Source of the DNA: Kribbella catacumbae DSM 19601
GTDB lineage: Bacteria > Actinomycetota > Actinomycetes > Propionibacteriales > Kribbellaceae
Length of the DNA stretch: 32,684 nt
Direction of reading: 5' to 3'
Assembly (NCBI RefSeq): GCF_000372465.1
Contig: NZ_AQUZ01000085.1
Span: 1 to 32,684, forward strand
This document shows, piece by piece, positions 1 through 7,496 of the stretch. The notes beneath the pieces were generated by a model that was not told the origin of the DNA, ran no database searches, and saw nothing but the letters and a program-made list of their open reading frames with translations. The position numbers and the translations under genes were made by a program. Each line of letters starts with the position of its first letter. Position 1 is the stretch's first letter.

Positions 1-558
1 ATCGCCGCGCATGGCCCGGATCTGCACGACGTACTCACTCAAGCGCTACAGGAAGGCTGGGCATTCGTCTGCCTGGACGGCACCCTGATTCCCTCCACCC
101 GATGCAGCGCACCCTCGGAAGCCGGACACGATCTGTGGTACTCCGGAAAACACAAACAACATGGCGGCAACATCCAGGTCCTCACCGACCCGACCGGTTA
201 CCCCGAATGGACCTCCGAGGTCGAACCAGGCTCGACCCACGACATCACCGCCGCCCGGCAACACGCACTCCCCGCCCTGTACCCAGCAGCCTCCCAAGGC
301 CTGCCGACCCTGACAGACAAGGGCTACGCCGGCGCCGGGATCGGCATCATGGTCCCGACCAAGGGCGGCAACCTCTGTCCCGACAACCAGACCCGCAACA
401 CCACGATCAGCATCCTGCGCGCACCCGCCGAAAGAGCAAACGCCCTTCTCAAACGCACCTGGAAAGCACTCGAACGCATCACCCTCGACCCCTGGCGAAT
501 CGGCACCATCACCACCGCCGCACTCGTCCTACTACACCTCCAACGCGGCACCCGGTGA
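1..558 (+). CDS. IS5-type DDE transposase, 3' part
   Basis: This is the C-terminal 185 residues of a transposase; the 5' part lies outside the window, so no start is visible. The frame is open from base 1 to a TGA at 556-558. The DDE catalytic set can be followed: Asp in VCLDGT near residue 26, Asp in TLTDKGYAGAG near residue 102, and Glu in APAERANALLKRTW near residue 142. The spacing and the TDKGY motif fit the IS5-type transposases with a DDE_Tnp_4-like domain that are common in actinomycetes. The protein would cut and join the ends of its own element. The reading frame is undamaged in this window, so the copy could be active if the rest is intact. The right end of the element should lie within a few tens of bases after the stop, where the next gene has no start codon. 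Confidence 0.85.
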   Translation: MAAHGPDLHDVLTQALQEGWAFVCLDGTLIPSTRCSAPSEAGHDLWYSGKHKQHGGNIQVLTDPTGYPEWTSEVEPGSTHDITAARQHALPALYPAASQGLPTLTDKGYAGAGIGIMVPTKGGNLCPDNQTRNTTISILRAPAERANALLKRTWKALERITLDPWRIGTITTAALVLLHLQRGTR

Positions 559-990
559 GAAAACCTCAGTGGTGAGCTGAAGAGTCCTGAGCTTTCGATC
601 GAAGACGAGATTCGGCGTCTTCTGCGCAGCCTGAATGGCGCCGACATCTTCGCGATCAGCCTATGGGAGTTGCCGCCAGGTAAGGACCTCGATCAGGTCA
701 ATCGCAAGACGTGGCCAGCCGAGTACATCCAATGTGCGGGGACTGCCGACCGGATGACTGTGGAGGTGAGGCGCTTGGAGTCCAAGCATGCCCACCAGTT
801 TGTGATCGGATCGTCCGCGGTAGGTGATCCGGCGACAGACGTGATCCAGTGGGATGCTGGCAGACATTCGACCAAGGTCAGGCCGAGCGAGGTCATGGCG
901 TGGGAGCACGCGGCCGAACTGTTCATCGCGTACTACGAAACCGGTGCGGTTCCATCGAGGTATCACTTGCGTGAGCTGTCATCGCAGTAG
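559..990 (+). pseudogene. 5'-truncated small protein gene (possibly Imm1-like) at the IS end
   Basis: The frame directly after the transposase stop stays open for 143 codons to the TAG at 988-990 and looks like real coding sequence, with phrases such as IEDEIRRLLRSLNGADIFAISL and WPAEYIQCAGTADRMTVEVRR. It has no ATG, GTG or TTG until a TTG at 670, which would discard the patterned N-terminal part. The simplest reading is that the insertion sequence removed the start and promoter. The C-terminal pattern (VRPSEV, then AAELFIAYYETGAVPSRYHLREL) resembles the end of Imm1-type immunity proteins of polymorphic toxin systems, but this is a weak family guess from pattern only. It is followed by two more short ORFs on the same strand. 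It could still be translated from the TTG or from a non-standard start. Confidence 0.5.
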
Positions 991-999
991 ATCGGAGCC

Positions 1000-1080
1000 G
1001 TGGCAGCGACACGGCTGGCCGGCTACAAGATTCCTCCGGTCACCAAGATCCGGCCGAAGTACATAAAGGTGCTGCCGTGA
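1000..1080 (+). CDS. 26-residue basic peptide ORF
   Basis: A GTG start at 1000 gives a 26-residue peptide (VAATRLAGYKIPPVTKIRP, then KYIKVLP) ending in TGA at 1078-1080. A GGAG lies 3 nt before the start, which is tight for a ribosome site. It starts 10 nt after the preceding truncated gene and its stop overlaps the GTG of the next ORF (GTGA), as in translationally coupled genes. The peptide is basic and has no signal sequence or membrane segment. I do not recognise it. The packed arrangement on one strand is the only support that it is real; a chance ORF is quite possible. Confidence 0.3.
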   Translation: MAATRLAGYKIPPVTKIRPKYIKVLP

Positions 1081-1316
1081 GTGTGGAGTCCGTGCGTGCT
1101 GCATGGCTCGCCGCGTGGACTGATGCCGACGTCAGGGCGAGAGCTGGGAAGCAGTCTCAGGCCGTTGTCTTCGAGCTCTTCAAGATGTATAGATCGGCGC
1201 CGAGCGAGGATCGGCCGGTCCTGCATCTTCTGCAGGCGAAGGCCAAGCAGCTCCTCGCTCTGCCCTGCGGGAGCCGAACTCCATGGCTCCCAGTGCAAGG
1301 TTCAATCCGGTCGTGA
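1077..1316 (+). CDS. Small hypothetical protein, possibly truncated
   Basis: This GTG-started ORF of 79 codons overlaps the previous peptide by four bases (GTGA). The first 55 or so residues have normal composition for this genome and look helical (ESVRAAWLAAWTDADVRARAG, then VVFELFKMYRSAPSEDRPVLHLL). The last 25 residues (LPCGSRTPWLPVQGSIRS) look like read-through into non-coding DNA, so the gene may be shortened by a frameshift or deletion. No catalytic motif is visible and I do not recognise a family. Because it follows an IS-truncated gene it may belong to the same damaged accessory locus. Confidence 0.35.
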   Translation: MSVESVRAAWLAAWTDADVRARAGKQSQAVVFELFKMYRSAPSEDRPVLHLLQAKAKQLLALPCGSRTPWLPVQGSIRS

Positions 1317-1329
1317 CCGGGAGCCAACA

Positions 1330-1349
1330 ACCTGGAGCGCGCTCCAGGT
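1330..1349. promoter_or_regulatory. Perfect 20-bp palindrome, MerR-type operator
   Basis: ACCTGGAGCGCGCTCCAGGT is a perfect palindrome. On the reverse strand it is preceded by TTG so that TTGACC forms a -35 box running into the palindrome. That is the typical layout of promoters controlled by MerR-family activators, where the operator fills an over-long spacer. No MerR gene and no reverse-strand gene lie next to it in this window, so the target is missing or the site now serves the forward gene at 1424. A transcription terminator is less likely because no coding region ends close by on the reverse strand. Confidence 0.6.
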
Positions 1350-1423
1350 CAACCCCAAGGACATCGGTACGCCGCTCTGCTCCAGGAAAGTCGTACAGTT
1401 AGACGTCTTTCCCGGAGGCGCGC

Positions 1424-3475
1424 GTGGACGAGCTACGCATCTGGCTTCTCGGCGGGTTTCGAGCCGCTGTGAACGGCCAGGAGTTGCCCGAGGCGGCTTG
1501 GCGGCTGCGCAAAGCGCGCGCGATCGTCAAGGTGCTCGCGCTGACACCCGGCCGACGCATACACCGCGAACGGCTCGCCGAGGCGCTGTGGCCCGGCCTG
1601 CCGGTCGCCGCGGCCGCCAACCAGTTGCGCAAGGCTCTGCACGAGGTCCGGCAGGTGTTGGGGGCCGACCGCGTCGGCTCCGTCGGGGACCAGTTGAGCC
1701 TGCACGCGGACTTCGTGGACGTCTCGGCGTTCGAGACTGCGGTTCTCGCCGCCCGCCGCTCCGGCGAGCCGGAGGCCTACCAGGCCGCGGTGGACCTTTA
1801 CGGCGGAGACCTGCTCCCAGAGGACCGCTACGAGGAGTGGGCCGAACCCCACACCGACCGGTTGCGCCGCGAAGCCCACGAGTTGCTCGTCGAGTGGGCA
1901 GCTCTGCTGGAAGCGCGGGCCGACGTCGACGCGGCGATCGCCGCCCTGCGGCGGGTTCTGGCCGACGAACCCAGCCATGAGGAAGCTGGGGCGGCGCTGA
2001 TGCGGCTGCAAGCACTCGCCGGTCGCCGGTCCGCGGCGATGGCCGAATACGACGCGCTGCGGCTGGCTCTGGACCGCGACCTCGGCGTGACTCCGAGCGC
2101 CGCGACCGAACGGCTCTACGCACAGATCCGGGCGGGTCGCATGACCCCACCCGAGTTAACCGCCGACCTGTGGCACCAGGTCGGCGACCTCCGCTCGGTT
2201 GCGGGCGACCTGCTCGGCGCACGGCTCGCCTACGAGTCGGCACTGGGGTCGGCGGCCGCGCCGGACCGGGCCCGGCTGCACCGGAAGGCGGCGAGCGCGC
2301 TGGTGATGTGCCACGACCCCGCCGCCGCGGAGCGTCACCTGCGCGCTGCGGGCGCCCAACCCGCCGACGCCGCCGAGCGGGCGCGGCTGCTCGATGTCCG
2401 GGCGAACTGGTTGTGCGAACTCGGGCGGCTCGACGACGCGCTGGCGACCGCCGAGGACGCGTTGGCGGCCGCGACCGAACACGGCACCACTCAGGACCTG
2501 GCCACCGTGAATGAGACCCTGGCCATCGTCCACCACTTCCGCGGCGACTGGCGTGAGGGCATGCACAGCGAGTTGCATCGCCTCGAACTCGACGACGATC
2601 AAGCTTTCGCCCGGATCTTCGACCTGCACCATTGCATTGGCCAGTATCACCTCTACGGGGACGACCTGTCCGCAGGAGTCGAGGACTACGCCCTGCGCAC
2701 CCTCAACGCCGCGACCCAGCGGGGCGCGCTCCGGGCGCAGGCTTTCGCCTGGTGTCTGCTCGGCGAGTCACTGCTGCTGCACGGCCGTTGGGACGAGGCA
2801 GAAGGGTGCCTCGAACGAAGCGCCGAGATCCATGGCGAGCTCGGCCCGAACTCCGGTGCCCTGCCCTGGCAGCGGCTCGCGGAACTAGCGGCGGTCCGGG
2901 GCGACAGCGAGTCGGCCGCGGCGGCTTTGCGGCGCGGTATGGCGATCGCCGGGGTGTCCCCGCTCGCGCGGCACACCTGGGGGCGGCTGTACGCGACCGC
3001 GGCGCTGGACGCGGTCGAGCGCGGGTATCCGGAGGAAGCGCTTCGGGCCGTTCGCTCGGCGGCCGCCGCGGCGGCGCGCCACGGTGAGTGCCCTAGCTGC
3101 GCGGCGCTGCTCAACCCGATCGCGGCTGAGACCTGTGCCGCGCTCGGCGATGTCGCGTCGGCAGACCTGCACGCCGCCGCAGCCGAACGAGTCGCGGGCA
3201 TGTTCGACAGTTCCGCTTGGCGGGCCATGGCCGAGACCGCCCGGGCCTCGGTCGACGCCGCCAAGGGCGAGTCGGCCGCGGCCCAGGAGCATTTCGCGGC
3301 GGGCGTTGCGCTGTACGGGCGGGCCCTGATGCCGTTCTGGGCCGCCCGGACCACGATGCAGGCCGCCCAGGTCGGGCCGGCCGCAGCAGGACAGTTGGAC
3401 GCCGCGATCGAGGTCTTCGACCGCATCGGCGCGGTCCGGCGGCTGAGGAACGCTCAGGGAATGGCCGCTTTCTAG
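1424..3475 (+). CDS. BTAD/SARP-type transcriptional regulator with TPR-like C-terminus
   Basis: A 683-residue cytoplasmic regulator. The GTG at 1424 was chosen because GGAGG ends 5 nt upstream and the protein begins at once with the expected fold (DELRIWLLGGFRAAVNGQEL). Residues about 1-95 form an OmpR-like winged helix (KARAIVKVLALTPGRRIHRERLAEALWP). Residues about 100-240 form the bacterial transcriptional activation domain (FETAVLAARRSGEPEAYQAAVDLYGGDLLPED, then YDALRLALDRDLGVTPSAATERLY). The rest is an alanine-rich helical repeat region typical of TPR-type sensors. There is no NB-ARC/ATPase segment, so it is neither a classical AfsR nor a short SARP. Such proteins usually activate nearby metabolic genes; the candidate target here is the monooxygenase-fold gene 33 nt downstream. 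The effector cannot be read from sequence. Confidence 0.85.
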   Translation: MDELRIWLLGGFRAAVNGQELPEAAWRLRKARAIVKVLALTPGRRIHRERLAEALWPGLPVAAAANQLRKALHEVRQVLGADRVGSVGDQLSLHADFVDVSAFETAVLAARRSGEPEAYQAAVDLYGGDLLPEDRYEEWAEPHTDRLRREAHELLVEWAALLEARADVDAAIAALRRVLADEPSHEEAGAALMRLQALAGRRSAAMAEYDALRLALDRDLGVTPSAATERLYAQIRAGRMTPPELTADLWHQVGDLRSVAGDLLGARLAYESALGSAAAPDRARLHRKAASALVMCHDPAAAERHLRAAGAQPADAAERARLLDVRANWLCELGRLDDALATAEDALAAATEHGTTQDLATVNETLAIVHHFRGDWREGMHSELHRLELDDDQAFARIFDLHHCIGQYHLYGDDLSAGVEDYALRTLNAATQRGALRAQAFAWCLLGESLLLHGRWDEAEGCLERSAEIHGELGPNSGALPWQRLAELAAVRGDSESAAAALRRGMAIAGVSPLARHTWGRLYATAALDAVERGYPEEALRAVRSAAAAAARHGECPSCAALLNPIAAETCAALGDVASADLHAAAAERVAGMFDSSAWRAMAETARASVDAAKGESAAAQEHFAAGVALYGRALMPFWAARTTMQAAQVGPAAAGQLDAAIEVFDRIGAVRRLRNAQGMAAF

Positions 3476-3508
3476 AGTCGGGCCAACCGACCTTGAAGGG
3501 AGCCGGAC

Positions 3509-3829
3509 ATGAACGGACAGCGTTACACCTCGGGCACCTGGCACGTGTCGCCGGGCAAAGCCGACGACTTCATTACCCGCTGGACCGAATTCACCACCTG
3601 GGCGCACTCCGCAGCACCGGGCGCACGGATGTTCCTGCTGCTGCGCGCGGCCGAGGCGCCCGACGAGTTCGTCTCGTACGGCGCGTGGGACAGCGACGAG
3701 AGCGTCGCGGCCTGGAAGTCGCGACCGGAGTTCGGCCGGTACTTCACGCGCTGCCGAGAACTTTGCGACGACTTCAGCGGTGTCGACTACACCCTGGCGT
3801 CCAGCGTGAACCTGATGGTGACGTCATGA
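3509..3829 (+). CDS. Antibiotic biosynthesis monooxygenase (ABM) family protein
   Basis: A 106-residue protein with ATG at 3509 and an AAGGGAG ribosome site 8 nt upstream. Its length and pattern (GTWHVSPGKADDFITRWTEFTTWAH near the start, FVSYGAWDSDESVAAWKSRPEFGRYF in the middle) fit the dimeric alpha/beta-barrel ABM fold. Members oxidise polyketide-like quinols without a cofactor or degrade haem, but many have no known substrate. Residues do not allow assignment to a haem-degrading subgroup. It lies 33 nt after the BTAD regulator on the same strand, so the two are probably co-transcribed and functionally linked. Confidence 0.75.
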   Translation: MNGQRYTSGTWHVSPGKADDFITRWTEFTTWAHSAAPGARMFLLLRAAEAPDEFVSYGAWDSDESVAAWKSRPEFGRYFTRCRELCDDFSGVDYTLASSVNLMVTS

Positions 3830-3994
3830 TTCGTGGTCTCGTGGCGGCGGCCGCGCGCTCCTGGTCATCCATCAACCATTAAAGCCGCCAGCCGGGGAAG
3901 TCCAGCATCAGCGGCTGCCATTTCGATCGACCAGGATGTCGAGACCGAGACCGAGACATAGGTCGTGCTGGGTTCTGCGGCGAGAGCTTGACGT

Positions 3995-4571
3995 TCAGAT
4001 CGTGGTATCTGGCGCCGGGGTGGTGCGGAGCAGGGTGACTGTGTGCTGCAGTTTGGTTTCGTCGAGTCTTTCGCCGAAGCAGCGGGCGAGGGCGGCTTTG
4101 AGGAGGTCGGTGATCTGGGTCTGGGAGAGGCGGGTCAGGTCGCCGTCGACGGGGTCGGCCATCACGAGGAACTCGTGGATCACGTCGTTGTACTCGCCGG
4201 GGTTGTTCGGGTAGACGACGTCGTACGGGTCGGCCTGTTCGAGGGCGCTGGCCAGGCGCTGGTAGAGGTCCGGGAAGCGACGTTGCAGTAGCCGGCGGAC
4301 GAGTTTGGACTCGGCGGCGGATTCGAGGTCCCAGAACGGTCGTCTTCCTGGCCAGCGCGGGTCGTGGTTGCTGTCGAGATGGTCGCGGACGAAGGTGAGC
4401 GCCTCGGCCAAGGGGTAGGGATCGCTGATGGTCGTCTCGACGGTGGCGCCGAGGGCGAGGAACTCGAGTTCGACGTAGTGCTCGCCGGGCGGCTGCTGCC
4501 AGGAGCTGACGTAAGCGAGGTTCGCGGAGGAACAGCAGGATGCTGTCGTCCTTGTCATCAGCGAGGTTCAT
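3995..4571 (-). pseudogene. Conserved-looking hypothetical gene with probable frameshift near its start
   Basis: Two reverse frames seem to belong to one gene. From the ATG at 4571, preceded by GAGGA at 9 nt, the frame reads MNLADDKDDSILLFLRE and then turns into arginine-rich nonsense. The next frame, starting around codon 17, carries the plausible protein body: AYVSSWQQPPGEHYVELEFL, DPYPLAEALTFVRDHLDSN, and DPYDVVYPNNPGEYNDVIHEFLV. Its own ATG at 4558 lacks a ribosome site. Joining the frames needs a one-base shift near 4515-4525. Either the gene is broken or the sequence has an error there; the alternative is a true start at 4558 giving 187 residues. The acidic protein has no signal peptide or recognised catalytic motif, and I do not recognise its family. 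Confidence 0.5.
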
Positions 4572-4672
4572 CGGCTGCGATCCTCAGCGGCGAAGGGGTG
4601 GGTGGACGTCCCCGATGATCATCTCTTAGGTGCGCTCGGGCTAGTGGATTTGGCTGGGGTGCGCGGCGGGCA

Positions 4673-4691
4673 GGAAGTAAGGCTCGCCTAA
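4673..4691 (+). promoter_or_regulatory. IdeR/DmdR-type iron box
   Basis: GGAAGTAAGGCTCGCCTAA matches the actinobacterial DtxR/IdeR consensus at about 13 of 19 positions, with the core TAAGGCT and CCTAA half sites best conserved. It ends 4 nt before the GTG, or 10 nt before the ATG, of the first siderophore permease gene. It therefore covers the likely transcription start of a leaderless or nearly leaderless message. With Fe(II), the repressor would block transcription of the import operon. Confidence 0.65.
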
Positions 4692-4694
4692 GGT

Positions 4695-5690
4695 GTGGGG
4701 ATGGTTGGTGGGCGGGTGGGGCGGCTGGTGGGGTTGGGGCTGCTTGTTCTGGTGGTGTTCGGGGCGAGTCTGGCGTTGGGGGCTCGATGGTTGGGGGTGG
4801 GGGCGGTTTGGCATGCGCTCACTGAGGCGAGTGGGTCTGATGCGGATGTGATCGTCAGGAGTCTGCGGTTGCCGCGGACGACGGTGGCAGTGTTGGTGGG
4901 GGCCTGTCTGGGGGTCGCGGGTGCGTTGATGCAGGGGCATACCAGGAATGCGCTGGCGGAGCCGGGGATTTTCGGGGTTAGTGCGGGGGCCGCGTTGGCG
5001 GTGGTGCTGGGGTTGCAAATCGGAGTGGTCGAGTCGGTCGGGTCGACCGTGTGGTGTGCATTGATCGGCGCTCTGATCGCCACCTTCGGGGTGCAGCGGT
5101 TGGCGTCGCGGGGGAGTGGGGCGTCGCCGGTGGGGTTGGCGTTGACGGGGGCCGCTGTGGCTGCGTTGCTGGGGGCAATGACGTCAGCGATCGTGTTGCT
5201 GGACGCGAACACCCTTGATGGGTACAGGTTCTGGGCTGTCGGGTCAGTGGCCGGGCGCGGGTTTGATGTCGCTGGTCAGGTGTTGCCGTTCGCGGCAGTC
5301 GGGTTGGTGCTGGCAGCAATCAACGCGCGTGATCTGGATTTGCTTGCCCTGGGCGACGATGTCGCGGCTGGTCTTGGGCTGTCGATCAGAAGGGCCAGGC
5401 TCGTCGGGCTGCTCGCGATCGGCCTGCTGACCGCCGCTGGGGTGGCTGCCTGTGGGCCGATCGGGTTCCTCGGCCTGCTCGCCGGTCACGTCGCCAGAAG
5501 GATCTTCGGCGCCCGCAACAGTTGGCTGATCCCCGCGTCCGCCCTGATCGGAGCTGCCGCCCTGGTCACCGCGGACCTGGTCGGCCGGCTCGTCGGTGGA
5601 GCCGGTGAGGTGCAGGCGGGCGTAGTACTGGGCGTCGTCGGCGCGCCCCTGTTCGTGATGGTCGTCCGGCGCCGGGCGGTCGTCCTGTGA
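4695..5690 (+). CDS. FecCD-type iron-siderophore ABC transporter permease (first)
   Basis: An integral membrane protein of 331 residues, the usual size for the FecCD/BtuC permease family, with many hydrophobic segments. Family hallmarks are visible: LRLPRTTVAVLVGACLGVAG, then MQGHTRNALAEPGIFGVSAGA near residues 76-98, and the cytoplasmic coupling region CGPIGFLGLLAGHVARRIFG near residue 255. It forms half of the transmembrane channel for a ferric siderophore with the next gene product. GTG 4695 and ATG 4701 are both possible starts; either leaves almost no 5' leader behind the iron box. Its stop overlaps the next start, indicating translational coupling. Confidence 0.92.
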   Translation: MGMVGGRVGRLVGLGLLVLVVFGASLALGARWLGVGAVWHALTEASGSDADVIVRSLRLPRTTVAVLVGACLGVAGALMQGHTRNALAEPGIFGVSAGAALAVVLGLQIGVVESVGSTVWCALIGALIATFGVQRLASRGSGASPVGLALTGAAVAALLGAMTSAIVLLDANTLDGYRFWAVGSVAGRGFDVAGQVLPFAAVGLVLAAINARDLDLLALGDDVAAGLGLSIRRARLVGLLAIGLLTAAGVAACGPIGFLGLLAGHVARRIFGARNSWLIPASALIGAAALVTADLVGRLVGGAGEVQAGVVLGVVGAPLFVMVVRRRAVVL

Positions 5691-6715
5691 ACCCACGCAC
5701 GCTCGTACTGAGTGCTGCCTGTGCCCTGTTGGCCATAGCGCTCGCCCTGGTCAGCCTCAGCGTCGGTACGACGAAACTCCCCGTGGCTGACGTCGTCCAG
5801 GCCCTGCTGGGTGGCGGTGACGGCGGCACCCGCTTGATCGTGCTGGAACTCAGGCTGCCGCGGGTAGCGACCGGCCTACTCGTAGGAATCGCCTTCGCAG
5901 TGTCTGGCGCCCTCCTCCAGACCCTGTCGCGCAACGCGCTTGCCAGCCCCGACATCGTCGGCGTCAACTCGGGCGCCTCGGCCGCGGCTGTCACCGTGAT
6001 CGTCCTGGCCGGTACCGGCGGCGGCAACATCTCCGGCGTCGCCGCCCGAGTCGGCATCCCCCTGGCGGCGATCATCGGCGGCCTGGCCGCTACCGCCATC
6101 GTAGGAGTTCTTTCGATCCAGCGTGGCGTCATCGACGCCGGCCGGATCGTCCTGATCGGTGTCGGCGTGGCGGCAGCCGCGAACTCGATAGTGGCCTGGC
6201 TCCTGGTGATCGGAGACGTCACGGATGCCGGCCGCGCCGCCGCCTGGCTTGCGGGCTCTCTGAACGCCCGCACCTGGTCCGACGCAATCCCGGTCGGTTT
6301 GGCCGTCCTCCTCCTCTTGCCGGTGGCAGTGGCCTTCAACCGCGACCTCGACGCACTAGTGCTCGGTGACGACGTCGCATCCTCACTAGGCGTACGCGTC
6401 TCCCGTGTGCGCATCGCCCTGCTCGTCATCGCCACCGTGCTGGCCGCCATGGCCACCTCCGGTGCCGGTCCGATCGCTTTTGTCGCACTAGTGGCTCCAC
6501 AGATCGCCCAGCGGCTAGCGAAGACAGAACGCCCACCACTCCTCAGTACTGCGCTACTAGGCGCCCTCTTCGTCACAGCAGCAGACCTGGTCGCCCGCAA
6601 CGGCCTCGAAGTACTGCAAGTCGGTCCGTACGAACTCCCGGTCGGCGTAGTCACAGCAGCAGCCGGAGCACCGTACCTGCTCCATCTCATCGGTCGTCAG
6701 CAGAAGGGACGGTGA
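5687..6715 (+). CDS. FecCD-type iron-siderophore ABC transporter permease (second)
   Basis: The 342-residue partner permease begins at a GTG that overlaps the stop of the first permease by four bases. It carries the same family signatures: LRLPRVATGLLVGIAFAVSG, LQTLSRNALASPDIVGVNSG, and GAGPIAFVALVAPQIAQRL as the coupling-helix region. It should pair with the first permease in a heterodimer bound to two copies of the ATPase encoded 4 nt downstream. The two permeases clearly share ancestry but are well diverged, as in FepD/FepG pairs. Confidence 0.92.
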   Translation: MNPRTLVLSAACALLAIALALVSLSVGTTKLPVADVVQALLGGGDGGTRLIVLELRLPRVATGLLVGIAFAVSGALLQTLSRNALASPDIVGVNSGASAAAVTVIVLAGTGGGNISGVAARVGIPLAAIIGGLAATAIVGVLSIQRGVIDAGRIVLIGVGVAAAANSIVAWLLVIGDVTDAGRAAAWLAGSLNARTWSDAIPVGLAVLLLLPVAVAFNRDLDALVLGDDVASSLGVRVSRVRIALLVIATVLAAMATSGAGPIAFVALVAPQIAQRLAKTERPPLLSTALLGALFVTAADLVARNGLEVLQVGPYELPVGVVTAAAGAPYLLHLIGRQQKGR

Positions 6716-6719
6716 CCCC

Positions 6720-7496
6720 GTGTTCGTAGAGAACCTGACCCTCGCGTACAGCGGCGACAAGCCGGTCGTGTCCGGTCTCACCCTGGAGGTGCCGAGCGGC
6801 CGACTGACGGCCATCGTCGGCCCCAACGGCTCCGGCAAGTCGACGCTGCTGCGTGGCATGAGTCGGCTGATGGCACCGCAGGGCGGACGCGTACTGCTCG
6901 ACGGCAAGGACATCCACCAGCTACCGGCCCGTGAACTCGCCCGCCAGCTGGGCATCCTGCCGCAGGGCCCTGTCACGCCCGAGGGGATCACTGCGGCCGA
7001 GCTGGTCTCCAGAGGCCGCCACCCGTACCGCGGGTTGTTCGCACGCCTTACCTCCGACGACCAGAGCGCCATCGACGAGGCACTGGCCGCGGTCGAGCTG
7101 GAGGAGCTCAAGGACCGCCCTGTCGACCAACTGTCCGGCGGGCAGCGGCAGCGGGTGTGGATCGCGATGGTGCTGGCCCAGGGCACTCCACACCTGCTCC
7201 TGGACGAGCCGACGACGTATCTGGATCTAGCCCACGCAGTAGACGTCATGAACGTCGTCCACGCCGCAGCGCACACCTCTGGTCGCACAGTGGTCGTAGT
7301 ACTGCACGACCTGACCCTTGCAGCGCAGTACGCCGATCACTTGGTCGTCATGGGCAACGGTGAGATCGCCGCAGAGGGCCACCCGGTAGACGTGTTGAGC
7401 GCCGAGCTGCTGCACGAGGTGTTCGGCCTGCGGGCAACGGTGGTGGAGGTCGGGGGAGCGCCTGTGGTGGTCCCGGACCGTAGGCTGGCTGTATGA
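6720..7496 (+). CDS. Iron-siderophore ABC transporter ATP-binding protein
   Basis: A 258-residue cytoplasmic ATPase of the FecE/FepC type. Walker A is GPNGSGKST near residue 35, the signature is LSGGQRQRVWIAMVLAQ near residue 138, Walker B is LLLDEPTTYLDLAH near residue 160, and the switch histidine is in VVVLHDLTLA. The TTYLDLAH sequence after Walker B is characteristic of iron-chelate importers. The GTG at 6720 follows the previous stop by 4 nt, with AAGGGA about 10 nt upstream. Its stop overlaps the next start (ATGA). Confidence 0.94.
   Translation: MFVENLTLAYSGDKPVVSGLTLEVPSGRLTAIVGPNGSGKSTLLRGMSRLMAPQGGRVLLDGKDIHQLPARELARQLGILPQGPVTPEGITAAELVSRGRHPYRGLFARLTSDDQSAIDEALAAVELEELKDRPVDQLSGGQRQRVWIAMVLAQGTPHLLLDEPTTYLDLAHAVDVMNVVHAAAHTSGRTVVVVLHDLTLAAQYADHLVVMGNGEIAAEGHPVDVLSAELLHEVFGLRATVVEVGGAPVVVPDRRLAV

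Noticed and set aside
3826..3882. 18-residue ORF overlapping the stop of the monooxygenase-fold gene (ATGA)
   Set aside because: Too short, no ribosome site of its own and no pattern; the overlap is probably chance.
5566..6690. Long reverse-strand ORF opposite the second iron permease
   Set aside because: It is antisense to a clear FecCD gene and has the serine/threonine/arginine bias of a shadow frame.
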